Positions 18,405 to 29,075 of a stretch of 64,000 bases of DNA are shown piece after piece. Origin of the DNA: JBBQWT01 sp038210375 (GTDB lineage: Bacteria; Acidobacteriota; Terriglobia; Terriglobales; Acidobacteriaceae); assembly GCA_038210375.1 (NCBI GenBank), contig JBBQWT010000007.1:60212-124211 (forward strand), in the 5' to 3' direction. Under the pieces are notes generated by a model. The model was not told the origin of the DNA. It saw nothing but the letters and a program-made list of their open reading frames with translations, and did not search any database. The position numbers and the translations under genes were made by a program. Numbering within the stretch: the first letter of the stretch is position 1; each line of letters opens with the position of its first letter.

Positions 18405-19739
18405 CTAAACCGGAGGCCCTATGGCTTCGAGAAACTCATCCACCCAGATGGTCTGGGCGCGATCGGGGCCGGTGGAGACCATGCCTACTCGCGTGCCGGT
18501 TTCGCCGGCTATGAATTTCAGATACGCCTTCGCTGCGACCGGCAGGTTGCCAAAAGTGGTGATGCCTTCGGTCGAGGTCTTCCATCCCGGCAATTTTTTA
18601 TATACGCATTCAAGCTTGTCGAAGCCGTTGGCTTCGGCGGGCATTTCCGTGATTTTCCTGCCGCCGATCTTGTAGCCGGTGCAGACCGGGATCTCATCGA
18701 GGTCATCGAGCACATCCAGCTTGGTCACGACCAGCCAGTCGATTCCATTGATCATCGCGGAATAGCGCAGCAGGGGAAGATCGAGCCATCCGCAGCGGCG
18801 GGGGCGCCCGGTGACGGCGCCATATTCCTGGCCGCGGGCGCGCAGGTGGTCGCCCATGGCGTCGTGGATCTCCGAGGGAAACGGGCCTTCGCCCACGCGG
18901 GTACAGTAGGCCTTGGTGATGCCAATGACCGAGCCGATGCTGGTGGGTGGAACGCCGGTGCCGGTGGACGCTCCTCCTGAGGTCGCGCTGGATGACGTCA
19001 CAAAGGGATACGTCCCGTGGTCGATATCGAGCAGCGTGCCCTGCGCGCCTTCGAACATCACCGATTGCCCGTCACGCAATGCGGCATTCAGCAGCGCCGC
19101 GGTGTCGGCAACAAAGGGCGCGATCTGGATGGCGGCGCGGGCATACTCGTCATACATGCGATCGGGATCGAGGGGTTCGGCATTAAACAGGGCGTGGACG
19201 ATGGTATTTTTTTCCTGGCAGGCGTTGCGAATGGTGTCGCGCAGCAACTGGGGCTCAAACAGGTCGGCGACCCGCAATCCGCGGCGGCCCATTTTATCTT
19301 CGTAGGCGGGCCCGATTCCGCGGGATGTAGTGCCGATCTTCACCCGGCCGGGAGCGTTCTCCGCGGCCAGCTCCACCATGCGATGGTAGGGCAGGATGAC
19401 GTGGGCGCGGTTGGAGACGAAGAGGCTGCCGTCGAGCTCGATGCCGGCTGTGCGCAGGGTCTCCACTTCTTTGAGGAATGCGATCGGATCGAGCACCACA
19501 CCGTTGCCGATGACGCTGCGGCAGCCGCGGCGCAGTACCCCGCAGGGGACAAGCTGCAACACAAACTTCCTGCCATGAATGATTACGGTGTGGCCGGCGT
19601 TGTGGCCGCCGGCATAGCGGGCGACCACCGAGAAATTTTCCGACAGCACATCGACGATCTTGCCCTTGCCTTCGTCTCCCCACTGAGCGCCGATAATGAC
19701 TACGCCCTTGCCGGGTTTGACCTGCTTTACCAATGACAC
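18405..19739 (-). CDS. purA: Adenylosuccinate synthetase
   Basis: The 444-residue enzyme joins IMP and aspartate with GTP hydrolysis, the first committed step to AMP. The P-loop IIGAQWGDEGKGKIVD, the following YAGGHNAGHTVI, FEGAQGTLLDIDHGTYPFVTSS and the TGRPRRCGWLD segment are all canonical. The start is a GTG at 19739. Family length is normal, apart from a short insertion GASTGTGVPPTSIG that is usual in PurA. It lies about 100 bases upstream of mutM on the same strand with no obvious terminator between. Confidence 0.97.
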   Translation of the reverse strand: MSLVKQVKPGKGVVIIGAQWGDEGKGKIVDVLSENFSVVARYAGGHNAGHTVIIHGRKFVLQLVPCGVLRRGCRSVIGNGVVLDPIAFLKEVETLRTAGIELDGSLFVSNRAHVILPYHRMVELAAENAPGRVKIGTTSRGIGPAYEDKMGRRGLRVADLFEPQLLRDTIRNACQEKNTIVHALFNAEPLDPDRMYDEYARAAIQIAPFVADTAALLNAALRDGQSVMFEGAQGTLLDIDHGTYPFVTSSSATSGGASTGTGVPPTSIGSVIGITKAYCTRVGEGPFPSEIHDAMGDHLRARGQEYGAVTGRPRRCGWLDLPLLRYSAMINGIDWLVVTKLDVLDDLDEIPVCTGYKIGGRKITEMPAEANGFDKLECVYKKLPGWKTSTEGITTFGNLPVAAKAYLKFIAGETGTRVGMVSTGPDRAQTIWVDEFLEAIGPPV

Positions 19740-19851
19740 GCTCCAGCCTTGATTTTAAATTCTTGCGCTTTAATTGTATGGAAGACAGTGCGGGAACAGA
19801 GATATTACAAGCTGGCGAGAGAAGTTTCCAGTTCTGACAGGACCCGCGCTG

Positions 19852-20865
19852 CTACCCGGCTTCCGCGGCTGACATCTGGCGCAAAGTGAGATGTTCGTGG
19901 CGCAGCAAGGCGAGTCCCACCGGGACCGGCGCCATGAAGGTCGTCAGCCACAGCAATATTCCGAAACTTACCGCCTGCTCAGAGGGAATATCGAAGACGT
20001 TGATGAGGACGGCGACGATGACGAACTGTGACGTTCCTACTCCCGGCAATTGCACCAGCGACCCCACCATGCCAAAGCCGATCAGCATGAAGACGCGCGC
20101 CATCGAAAGATCACCGAGAGGCGAGGGGAAAGCGTGAACGATTTCCCAGTAAGCCAGCGCGATGGAAATCCACATCACGATGGAGAGCGCGGCGATCGCC
20201 AGGAAGGTGTTGATGCCGTTCACGGTTTGCAGTCCGTCGCAGAAAGCGATGAAGCCGGCCTTGACCCGGTCCATGGCGGCGGATGCGGAGTTGGAAAAGC
20301 GGCGTTCGAAATACGCAATGGCGGCCGGACCGTGGCGGCGCAAAAGAAACCCGATGGCCACCAGTGCCGCGACCAGAAGCAGAAGGATGATCCCGGCGGC
20401 GCGAAAACGATCGTAATACGGAAGGCTGCGAACGTCGCCGGCGGTCGCAATCGCCAAGCCAATCAAAATGGCAAACGCGCACAGATCGAAAACGCGCTCG
20501 ATGGTCCAGATGGCGAGCTGCGACGCCACTGTCAGTCGTTCGCGGCGGGCGATAAGATAGACGCGGGCCATCTCTCCGGGCCGTCCCATTAGCGCCAGGC
20601 CGGCGAAGCCGATAATCGTCGGCGACAGCAGGTTCAAGATGGTGGTTTCGCGCATGGGTTTGAGAAATAATTTCCAGCGCCATGCCCGCACCACGTAACC
20701 GAGATAAACCAGCAACAGCGCGACGAGCACAGGGGCAATGTGTACCTCGGAGATCTGCTCGCGGAAGGTGTCCCATTGAAACTTTCGCCAGGTATGCCAC
20801 TGCTGGAACAGCAGGATGGCGCCGATGGCGGCCACGCCCAGCACGATGAGACGGCTTTTTTTCAT
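19852..20865 (-). CDS. Flippase-like integral membrane protein (UPF0104/YbhN family)
   Basis: The 337-residue protein has about eight hydrophobic segments. VVRAWRWKLFLKPM, the GRPGEMARVYLIARRE loop and LPGVGTSQFVIVAVLI are typical of the lysylphosphatidylglycerol synthase transmembrane-type (UPF0104/YbhN) family. It lacks the C-terminal acyltransferase domain of MprF, so it is probably a stand-alone lipid or lipid-linked sugar translocase-like protein. The direct substrate is unknown. It is divergent from the GT39 gene at 21018 with 152 bases between. Confidence 0.83.
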   Translation of the reverse strand: MKKSRLIVLGVAAIGAILLFQQWHTWRKFQWDTFREQISEVHIAPVLVALLLVYLGYVVRAWRWKLFLKPMRETTILNLLSPTIIGFAGLALMGRPGEMARVYLIARRERLTVASQLAIWTIERVFDLCAFAILIGLAIATAGDVRSLPYYDRFRAAGIILLLLVAALVAIGFLLRRHGPAAIAYFERRFSNSASAAMDRVKAGFIAFCDGLQTVNGINTFLAIAALSIVMWISIALAYWEIVHAFPSPLGDLSMARVFMLIGFGMVGSLVQLPGVGTSQFVIVAVLINVFDIPSEQAVSFGILLWLTTFMAPVPVGLALLRHEHLTLRQMSAAEAG

Positions 20866-21017
20866 ACGTTCAATTGGCTACGAGCGCGCTGGTGAGGCGT
20901 GGCTACCGGCAAGTCTTCTCCCTTGTTGGCCACTCTGGGAAGCGTGCGCTGAGGGCTGCGCGCCCCATGCTATGATCGAATTACAGGACGAAACGCATTT
21001 CTTCACTATGAATCCCT

Positions 21018-23012
21018 ATGGATTTTGGCGCTCTTCCCCCACCTGTGCCCAGGCAGCCTCCGATTATTTCTGCTGATCCTGGAGTTTCTGTACCTTCGAT
21101 CCCCACATCCCCACAGGCTGCCGCGGCGCAGCCCGAATTCACACCGCGCACCATCCGTTTCTTTCTTTTTTTTCTGCTGGTTTTAACTGCCGTCATCTAT
21201 CTGGGCGCCGCGGGCAGGCCGTCACTGCTCGATGACGCTGATTCGTCCCACGCCATTGTCGCACGGGAGATGCTGCGGAGCGGCGATTGGGTGGTCATGC
21301 ATATGAATGGCATCCGCTGGCTGGCGAAGGCGCCCATCCATTACTGGATGGTAGCGGCCACTTACGCGGTGCTGGGCCAGGGAGAATTTGCCACGCGCCT
21401 TCCTCTTGCGCTCGCCGTGGTCGGCCTCGTGGCGATGATTTTTTGCATGGGCCGCCATTTCTTTGGCCCGCTTGCCGGCTTCTATGCCGGCCTGGTGATG
21501 GCCACCAGCGTGGGAACTTTCATATTCACTCGCATCATGATCCCCGAAGCAATCTACGCGCTGGAATTTACCGCCATCTTTCATCTTTTTCTGCGGGGGT
21601 GGCTGGAAGGCGGCAGCGGCTCTGCGGCAGCCGTGGCCTCACAGCGATACCGCATGTGGGGATGCGCGGTCTTGACCGCCATGGCATTGCTCACCCGCGG
21701 CCTCATCGGCTTGATATTTCCGGTGGGGACGATAGTTCTGTTCATCCTGGTTACGCGCGGCGCCAGGCGCTGGCGGGAGCTTAGTCCATTATCCAGCAGT
21801 CTTATTTTCCTGGTGATTGCGGTACCGTGGCATTGGATGGCCATACGGCGGGCGCCGGGTTTTTTCTACGAATACTTTATCAGTGAGCATTTCATGCGGG
21901 CCATGGGCACGCGCTATCCGCCGGATTACAGCGCGGTGCCGCTGCCCCTGTGGCTGGGCGCCCACCTGGCGTGGTTTTTTCCCTGGAGCGTTTTTTTTCC
22001 GCTGATATTTTTTGCCTGGCGCCCGTTGCGAAAGGCGTGGACGCGGGCCGGCGCTGCCGGGCTTTCCCGCGAAGAACAGGCGCAATTATTCGTGGTGCTG
22101 TGGATGCTGGTAATCTTCCTTTTCTTCTCGGTGCTGGGCGGCTCCCGCATGGAGTACTACAGCTTCGGCGCGTGGCCGGCGGTGGCCCTGCTCCTGGGCA
22201 TGGGCCTGGCCCGATCGGAGTACTCGCAGCCGGTGAGCGCGCGCCGCTGTCAGGCCGCGCTTGCGCTCTTGGGCTCGGTGCTCGCCGCGGTTTTGGGCTA
22301 TGCCGTCGCCACGTCTTTTGGCGTGAAGCCCGAGGGGGACATTTCCCAGCTCCTAAGCGCTCACCAGGATGATTTTTACCGGGTCTCGATGGCCCACCTG
22401 TTTGACCTGACGCCTAAAGCCTTCGCGCTGCTGCGCGGTCCGGCGACCGGGGCGGCGGTGGCATTTTTCGTGGGCTTCACCGGCGCCTGGTTGTTGCGCC
22501 GCGCCGGCAAGCCCTTGGCGGCCAACGTGATCACAGCGATGGCGATGGCAGTATTTATTTTCTCCGCCAACTCGGCCTATGGGACGTTTGGGCCCGAACT
22601 GGGTTCTCGCCCCCTGGCAAACATCGTGATCCCTTATCTGCGGCCCCAGGATCAAATTGTCATCTACGGAAACTTCGATTCGGGATCCAGCCTGGCGTAC
22701 TACACCGGGCGGCAGGCGTTAATTTTCAACGGCCGGCGCAACAACCTGGAGTTTGGGTCCTATGATCCCGATGCGCCCAGAATTTTTCTGGACGATCATG
22801 ATTTTCCCGCGTTGTGGGCGGGCCCTCAACGGGTATTTCTGCTGGCGCCTCCGCCTTACGCGCACGAGGCCCTCATTAGGCTGCCGGCGGATCGCAGCTA
22901 CAAGATCGGCGATATTGGGGGCAAAGCTCTCTACGTAAACCATCCCCTGACGCCGGGGCAGAAGTCGCTGGCGGATTCAGCGATTGTAAATTTACAAAAC
23001 CTTACGAAATAA
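21018..23012 (+). CDS. GT39/ArnT-like membrane glycosyltransferase
   Basis: The 664-residue protein begins with a proline-rich cytoplasmic stretch of about 45 residues and then has around ten membrane helices. The first external loop has DDADSSHAIVAREML, the acidic catalytic-site motif expected of PMT/ArnT-type (GT39, GT-C fold) enzymes. Members transfer sugars from polyprenyl-phosphate carriers to lipid A or proteins. The soluble C-terminal portion (ending DSAIVNLQNLTK) fits the periplasmic domain of ArnT-like proteins. The methyltransferase follows 30 bases later on the same strand, suggesting a two-gene transcript for glycan modification. Confidence 0.87.
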   Translation: MDFGALPPPVPRQPPIISADPGVSVPSIPTSPQAAAAQPEFTPRTIRFFLFFLLVLTAVIYLGAAGRPSLLDDADSSHAIVAREMLRSGDWVVMHMNGIRWLAKAPIHYWMVAATYAVLGQGEFATRLPLALAVVGLVAMIFCMGRHFFGPLAGFYAGLVMATSVGTFIFTRIMIPEAIYALEFTAIFHLFLRGWLEGGSGSAAAVASQRYRMWGCAVLTAMALLTRGLIGLIFPVGTIVLFILVTRGARRWRELSPLSSSLIFLVIAVPWHWMAIRRAPGFFYEYFISEHFMRAMGTRYPPDYSAVPLPLWLGAHLAWFFPWSVFFPLIFFAWRPLRKAWTRAGAAGLSREEQAQLFVVLWMLVIFLFFSVLGGSRMEYYSFGAWPAVALLLGMGLARSEYSQPVSARRCQAALALLGSVLAAVLGYAVATSFGVKPEGDISQLLSAHQDDFYRVSMAHLFDLTPKAFALLRGPATGAAVAFFVGFTGAWLLRRAGKPLAANVITAMAMAVFIFSANSAYGTFGPELGSRPLANIVIPYLRPQDQIVIYGNFDSGSSLAYYTGRQALIFNGRRNNLEFGSYDPDAPRIFLDDHDFPALWAGPQRVFLLAPPPYAHEALIRLPADRSYKIGDIGGKALYVNHPLTPGQKSLADSAIVNLQNLTK

Positions 23013-23042
23013 TCGAATATTTTCTCTTCCCGAGGGGTTTAA

Positions 23043-23705
23043 ATGGAGTTAGCGAGTTTACGAGGTCTTCCGGTGCAACCCAGTTATTCCACCCTGCGAA
23101 AAGTGGTCAGGCAATTGAAGAAGGTCCCATTTGACCTGGGCCAGTTCGAGGTCCGGTACCGCACCAAGGGGAAGTTAATCGCTTTTGACATGGTGCCTGA
23201 TGGCCACGGCAGGAAGGCGCTCGACCTGGGGTGCCGCGATGGCTACTGGTCGGAAAAACTCAAGCGCAAGGGCTTTGCGGTCACTTCCGTTGACCTCAAT
23301 CCTCAGTACCCCGCTGGATTGAGGGTCAATGCGGATGAGGGCCTGCCCTTTCCGGACAGCGAATTTGACTTGGTGTGGTGCTCGGAGGTCATCGAGCATT
23401 TAAAAAACCCGGCGTATACCCTCGGCGAAATCAAGCGGACTCTGAAGCCCGAAGGCATTCTGCTGATGACCACGCCCAACCGTGGTCTCTGGATCTATCA
23501 GTTCTTCGAACGGCTGGGAGTGCCGGCAGCGGCGCTGCAGAGCGAGGACCACGAACAGTTCCTCGACTATAAGGACATGAAATCGCTGCTGGGCCGCTAC
23601 GAAGCCTACGGTTTTTTCCCTTACATATTCTGGAAGAGCACCATTCGCAAGTATGCGGATTCGCTCTCGCCCACCATCGTGGTCAACTACGTCAATCAGA
23701 AATAA
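23043..23705 (+). CDS. Class I SAM-dependent methyltransferase
   Basis: The 220-residue protein has the Rossmann-type SAM motif I ALDLGCRDGYWSEKL, acidic ribose contact VTSVDLNP and the post-motif WCSEVIEHLKNP, as in the Methyltransf_11/UbiG-like group. A GAGG lies ahead of the ATG with good spacing. The position directly after the GT39 gene suggests a substrate in the same lipid-linked or surface glycan pathway, but the substrate cannot be read from the sequence. A strong hairpin terminator follows. Confidence 0.87.
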   Translation: MELASLRGLPVQPSYSTLRKVVRQLKKVPFDLGQFEVRYRTKGKLIAFDMVPDGHGRKALDLGCRDGYWSEKLKRKGFAVTSVDLNPQYPAGLRVNADEGLPFPDSEFDLVWCSEVIEHLKNPAYTLGEIKRTLKPEGILLMTTPNRGLWIYQFFERLGVPAAALQSEDHEQFLDYKDMKSLLGRYEAYGFFPYIFWKSTIRKYADSLSPTIVVNYVNQK

Positions 23706-23719
23706 GTTTGCTTTCCTAT

Positions 23720-23743
23720 GCCTGCGACCGCAGGCTAATTTTT
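23720..23743 (+). terminator. Rho-independent terminator after the methyltransferase gene
   Basis: A perfect inverted repeat GCCTGCG/CGCAGGC with a two-base centre (23720-23735) is followed by TAATTTTT. It lies 15 bases after the methyltransferase stop and faces the convergent thioredoxin-fold gene. Confidence 0.75.
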
Positions 23744-23749
23744 CGACCC

Positions 23750-24247
23750 TCAGCCGGCCTTGAAATCAGGAACGCTCTCGCCTGGCTTGAATATTGATTT
23801 CACTTCGGAGCCCGAGGCTCGGGCGACCGCCGCGTTCATCCCTTCAATCTCCGCTCTCGACCATCCCACCGAAGATGATTCGACTTTGCCTTCCGGACTT
23901 ACCAGAAAGATGGAGGGCACGTTGGTCAATCCGTAGGCGTTGGAAAATTGGTAGGTATTCGTGTCTTCAAACGCTATGGGAAAAGTGACATCGAAGGTGC
24001 GGGCGAAGTTGGCCGCGGTATCTTCCTCGTCCTGCGAAATGCCGACCAAGGTGAATTTCCCTCCCGGGTAGGCCTTATAGATTCTTTCGAGGTACGGCAT
24101 GGCCATCTGACACGTGGGGCAGGCGGCCTTGAAGAATGCGGCCAGCACCGGGCCTTTCTTGCGGGCTTCGGCGAGCGAAAATTCGCTGCCATCGAGCAGG
24201 GGAAGATCAATAGCGGGCGCAGAGGCGCCGGATTCAAGAGCAGGCAT
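23750..24247 (-). CDS. Thioredoxin-fold thiol oxidoreductase, TlpA/AhpC-like
   Basis: This 165-residue thioredoxin-fold protein has the redox motif ACPTCQMAMPYLERI (CPTC) and the cis-proline segment TNVPSIFLVSPEGKV. It resembles TlpA/ResA but lacks a signal peptide or anchor, so it is probably cytoplasmic. A strong AGGAG precedes the ATG at 24247. The upstream mutY stop is 79 bases away. It may reduce peroxides or disulfides; the two-cysteine CxxC favours disulfide reduction. Confidence 0.87.
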   Translation of the reverse strand: MPALESGASAPAIDLPLLDGSEFSLAEARKKGPVLAAFFKAACPTCQMAMPYLERIYKAYPGGKFTLVGISQDEEDTAANFARTFDVTFPIAFEDTNTYQFSNAYGLTNVPSIFLVSPEGKVESSSVGWSRAEIEGMNAAVARASGSEVKSIFKPGESVPDFKAG

Positions 24248-24326
24248 GTTTTTTATCTCCTGATAAGTAAAGATGAAAAGCGTCGAGCTAAAGATGCAAA
24301 GGCGTGTCTTTACCGCTGGCTTCGTT

Positions 24327-25403
24327 TTATGAGGAAGGAGTGGACCTGGTGGTGCAAAGATTTAGAACTTTCCTGCATAGACCGGTGAGCGGCAGGGTGT
24401 GTACCTCGCTTAATTGAACCCACGCTGATTGGGAGTCAGGGCTGCTGATTGCCCGCGATGATGGCGAAAGTTTTTTGGTTTGCGCTTCATCGATCAGGTG
24501 GATTGAGACCCGGTAAGTGGTGTCGGTGATCGAGTGGTTCAGCTTCAACACCGGCGCCGGCAGATCGCGCTGCTCTGCCCTGGCAATGGCGGGCAGTTCC
24601 CACATGGCCGGCATCTGGCCGGCCGCGGATGACCGGCGTAATAGCAACACCCTGCCTCTCTTCCGAGCGAGGGCATAGGCCACCTGGCGAACTTTTCGGT
24701 TTGGTTTGGCTTCGAATCGCGTTAGTACCGTGCTCGTTCCGCGCGCGCGCACGGCTGGAACCGCGCAAAAATCCTGAACCGGACACTGCTTGCAAAGCGG
24801 TTCGCGCGGCAAGCAAATGGTGGCGCCCAACTCCATCATTGCCTGGTTGAAATCTCCGGGGCGCCGCCTGGACAGGAGTTCACCGGCGGCCTGCCACCGC
24901 CGTTCGCTTTCCCCTCTGCCGGCCTTGCATGTACGGGGTTTCAATATTCGCGACAGGACGCGTTCGATATTTCCATCGACCGCCGCGGCGGTCTGCTGGA
25001 AGGCGATGCTGGCGACGGCGGCGGCGGTATAGCGCCCGATTCCATTCAATTGGCGGAGTCCATCAGCGGTCCGCGGCAGCTCGCCGCCGAACTCGTTGAC
25101 TACGCGGCGCGCGGCGAGGTGCAACATGCGCGCCCGGCGGTAGTATCCCAGGCCGCTCCAGGCGCTCAAGACTTTCGACTCGTCAGCCGCGGCCAGAGCA
25201 GCCACACTGGGGAACAATCGCATGAAGTTCAGGTAGTAGCTGGTGGCGACCGCGACCCGGGTCTGCTGCAACATGATCTCCGAGACCCAGATGGCATACG
25301 GGTCTGAGGTGCGGCGCCAGGGCAGGTCACGCCGATTGCCGTCATACCATCGCAGCAATTTAGTGCGGAACCGCCGGCGCTGAGAGGCAGTGAATTCCGC
25401 CAC
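24327..25403 (-). CDS. mutY: A/G-specific adenine glycosylase
   Basis: The 358-residue repair enzyme removes adenine opposite 8-oxoguanine. Features: LPWRRTSDPYAIWVSEIMLQ-type N-terminus, the helix-hairpin-helix LNGIGRYTAAAVASIAF, catalytic aspartate in AAVDGNIERVLSR, and the 4Fe-4S ligands C-x6-C-x2-C-x5-C in CLPREPLCKQCPVQDFC. A C-terminal NUDIX-like 8-oxoG recognition domain follows (VLLLRRSSAAGQMPAMWELP). It starts three bases after the stop of the upstream lipoprotein gene, so the two form an operon. Confidence 0.96.
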   Translation of the reverse strand: MAEFTASQRRRFRTKLLRWYDGNRRDLPWRRTSDPYAIWVSEIMLQQTRVAVATSYYLNFMRLFPSVAALAAADESKVLSAWSGLGYYRRARMLHLAARRVVNEFGGELPRTADGLRQLNGIGRYTAAAVASIAFQQTAAAVDGNIERVLSRILKPRTCKAGRGESERRWQAAGELLSRRRPGDFNQAMMELGATICLPREPLCKQCPVQDFCAVPAVRARGTSTVLTRFEAKPNRKVRQVAYALARKRGRVLLLRRSSAAGQMPAMWELPAIARAEQRDLPAPVLKLNHSITDTTYRVSIHLIDEAQTKKLSPSSRAISSPDSQSAWVQLSEVHTLPLTGLCRKVLNLCTTRSTPSS

Positions 25404-25406
25404 CGG

Positions 25407-25886
25407 CTATTTCGTTTCCCCGGAAGGTGCGGTGGGTTCGGAGACGCCGTGCGCCGGGCCGGCATCGACGTGGGCGATCACCGCCCATCCCTTGCCCTGT
25501 TGCTGCCAGACGGTCATGCAGCGGTGCGCGGTCCCGGCCATGGGACGACCGGCGAACTTTCCGTGGGCCATGACGGTATAGGTCACGACGGCATCCGCCC
25601 CATCGGGCTTGACATCAAAATCTCCGAGCACGTAGTCGGTGATTTCCAGTTGCTTCAGTTCTTCAAGGGTCTGGGTTTTGTCTAGAACCCGGCCGCCATC
25701 GATATTCACCAGGGTCGATGCCAATCGAGATTCCACTTCCACCCAATCTTTAGCCTCGATTGATTTCCACATCAGGCGCTCAAATGACTCGGGACCAGTG
25801 GCATTTGCCCAGGTCGTGGTCTTAGGTTGTTCCCAGCATCCGGTGAGAGTCAGCAGGAGAACCAGGGGCAGTAGGCGATGGGACAT
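25407..25886 (-). CDS. Lipoprotein with NTF2/SnoaL-like domain
   Basis: About 159 residues. The signal peptide ends in a lipobox (LLLTLTGC), so the mature N-terminal cysteine is likely lipidated. The rest resembles the DUF4440/SnoaL-type NTF2 fold (ERLMWKSIEAKDWVEVESRL, then DAVVTYTVMAHG and WQQQGKGWAVIAHVD). The ATG at 25886 directly precedes the signal peptide; an in-frame earlier ATG at 25946 is disfavoured. It shares an operon with mutY, with a three-base gap. Its function is unknown. Confidence 0.8.
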   Translation of the reverse strand: MSHRLLPLVLLLTLTGCWEQPKTTTWANATGPESFERLMWKSIEAKDWVEVESRLASTLVNIDGGRVLDKTQTLEELKQLEITDYVLGDFDVKPDGADAVVTYTVMAHGKFAGRPMAGTAHRCMTVWQQQGKGWAVIAHVDAGPAHGVSEPTAPSGETK

Positions 25887-26072
25887 GGTGGGATTGTAAA
25901 GCAAAGCATGTGTAGCCCGCGAGCCGGCAAACACCTTTACGCTCAAAATAAATTTCTGCAGATGGTTTCGCAGTGCGCCGAGCTAGATAACTTTCCGCCC
26001 CAGAAGAATTAAAATAACTCACTTACCTGGGGTTGCCGAACTTGGTCTTAATGGGGAAGGTTGGAAGTCGAA

Positions 26073-26573
26073 ATGCGTCTTAAACAATCTCGCAAATCTA
26101 ATGGCACTCAGTTGTTTATGCGTGCTGACCAGCAGTGGGATCGCGGAAACCTACAATCTGCGTTTCTACTTTTTCTGGCAGCTGCCAAAGCGGGGGATAG
26201 AGGGGCACTCTTATCTTTAGGATATTTTTACGATACGGGTGTATATGTTCGACAAAACCGGTCAATGGCTTTTTATTGGTATAAGCGGGCATATCGTCGT
26301 GGAGATGCAAGTGCGGCCAATAACATTGGAACTATTTGGAGAGATGACAAACATTCTCGCCGAGCCCTGTATTGGTTTCATCGGGCTGTAGCTATGGGAA
26401 ACGAGAGTAGCAATCTGGAGATTGCCAAACACTATCTTCAGATTGAGGGTGAGTCCAGCATGGCTCGGGGCTATCTCGAAAAAGTATGCGCATCCAATTG
26501 CGTATCGGAAGACACCCTTCAGCAAGCCAAGCGATTGCTTCGAGGACTTAGTCGAAAGTCGGGGGCACGTTAA
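26073..26573 (+). CDS. Sel1-like repeat protein
   Basis: About 166 residues of Sel1-type helical repeats: AFLLFLAAAKAGDRGALLSL, YFYDTGVYVRQNRSMAFYWY, KRAYRRGDASAANNIGTIW and RALYWFHRAVAMGNESSNLE. Sel1 proteins are protein-interaction scaffolds. No signal peptide is visible. The ATG at 26073 has GGAAG five bases upstream; a TTG at 26061 is the alternative. Codon use is visibly more AT-rich than in neighbouring genes, hinting at recent acquisition. The stop runs into a copy of the TTGTCATTC dispersed repeat (26574-26619). Confidence 0.75.
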   Translation: MRLKQSRKSNGTQLFMRADQQWDRGNLQSAFLLFLAAAKAGDRGALLSLGYFYDTGVYVRQNRSMAFYWYKRAYRRGDASAANNIGTIWRDDKHSRRALYWFHRAVAMGNESSNLEIAKHYLQIEGESSMARGYLEKVCASNCVSEDTLQQAKRLLRGLSRKSGAR

Positions 26574-26619
26574 GGGTTCATCCTCATCCCGCAGAGCCGG
26601 GGATCGTCGGAATGACAAC
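26574..26619 (-). repeat. Dispersed TTGTCATTC-type repeat, hairpin form (copy a)
   Basis: Read on the minus strand it begins GTTGTCATTCCGACGA, then CCCCGGCT, a short loop, GGGGAT-like sequence and ends GAGGATGAACCC. It aligns closely with 41507-41554 on the plus strand. The internal inverted repeat (CCCCGGC/GCGGG) could form a stem. Confidence 0.7.
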
Positions 26620-26684
26620 CAATGGTTGGTTGCTCTTTCGTGAGTCAGCACTCTCGGCAACTGCGATTTCTGGAAGCCGCACCC

Positions 26685-26712
26685 GAAAAAAAAGGCCGCG
26701 CTGGCGCGCGGC
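26685..26712 (-). terminator. Rho-independent terminator of the radical SAM gene
   Basis: On the minus strand an eight-base-pair stem GGCCGCGC/GCGCGGCC with a four-base loop is followed by eight T. It begins 23 bases beyond the stop of the radical SAM gene at 26735. Confidence 0.88.
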
Positions 26713-26734
26713 CTTTACAGTTGAACCGAGACGC

Positions 26735-28837
<2,103 letters not shown>

Positions 28838-29030
28838 TTCTCTCATCTCCTGCGACGCAGAGTGGTCTCACCCTGCAGATTGTCCGATGTTAGCGACCCG
28901 CGTAAGCAAAACCCAAGATGGATGTTGCAAATCGCGAAATAAAGGACTGAACGGCAATCTACAGCATTAAACGGTAACACGAGTTTTACGCTAACTGATT
29001 GAAAATGCTAGGGAGGGAGGGTTACCAATT

Positions 29031-29050
29031 GGGGCCCCGGGGGGGCCCCC
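29031..29050. other. GC-only palindromic tract
   Basis: Twenty bases of G and C only, forming a near-perfect palindrome GGGGCCCC/GGGGCCCC around a short G run. It sits just after the end of the exported-protein gene at 29076-29867 and lacks a T run, so it is an atypical terminator at best. Confidence 0.5.
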
Positions 29051-29075
29051 TGTTTTGGTTTGGAAGGGTGCAAGG

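Noticed and set aside
19017..19736. Plus-strand 239-residue frame opposite purA
   Set aside because: Antisense shadow of a strongly conserved gene, with no independent signals.
29031..29050. GC-only palindrome as terminator of the exported-protein gene
   Set aside because: It lacks the T run; kept only as a palindromic tract.
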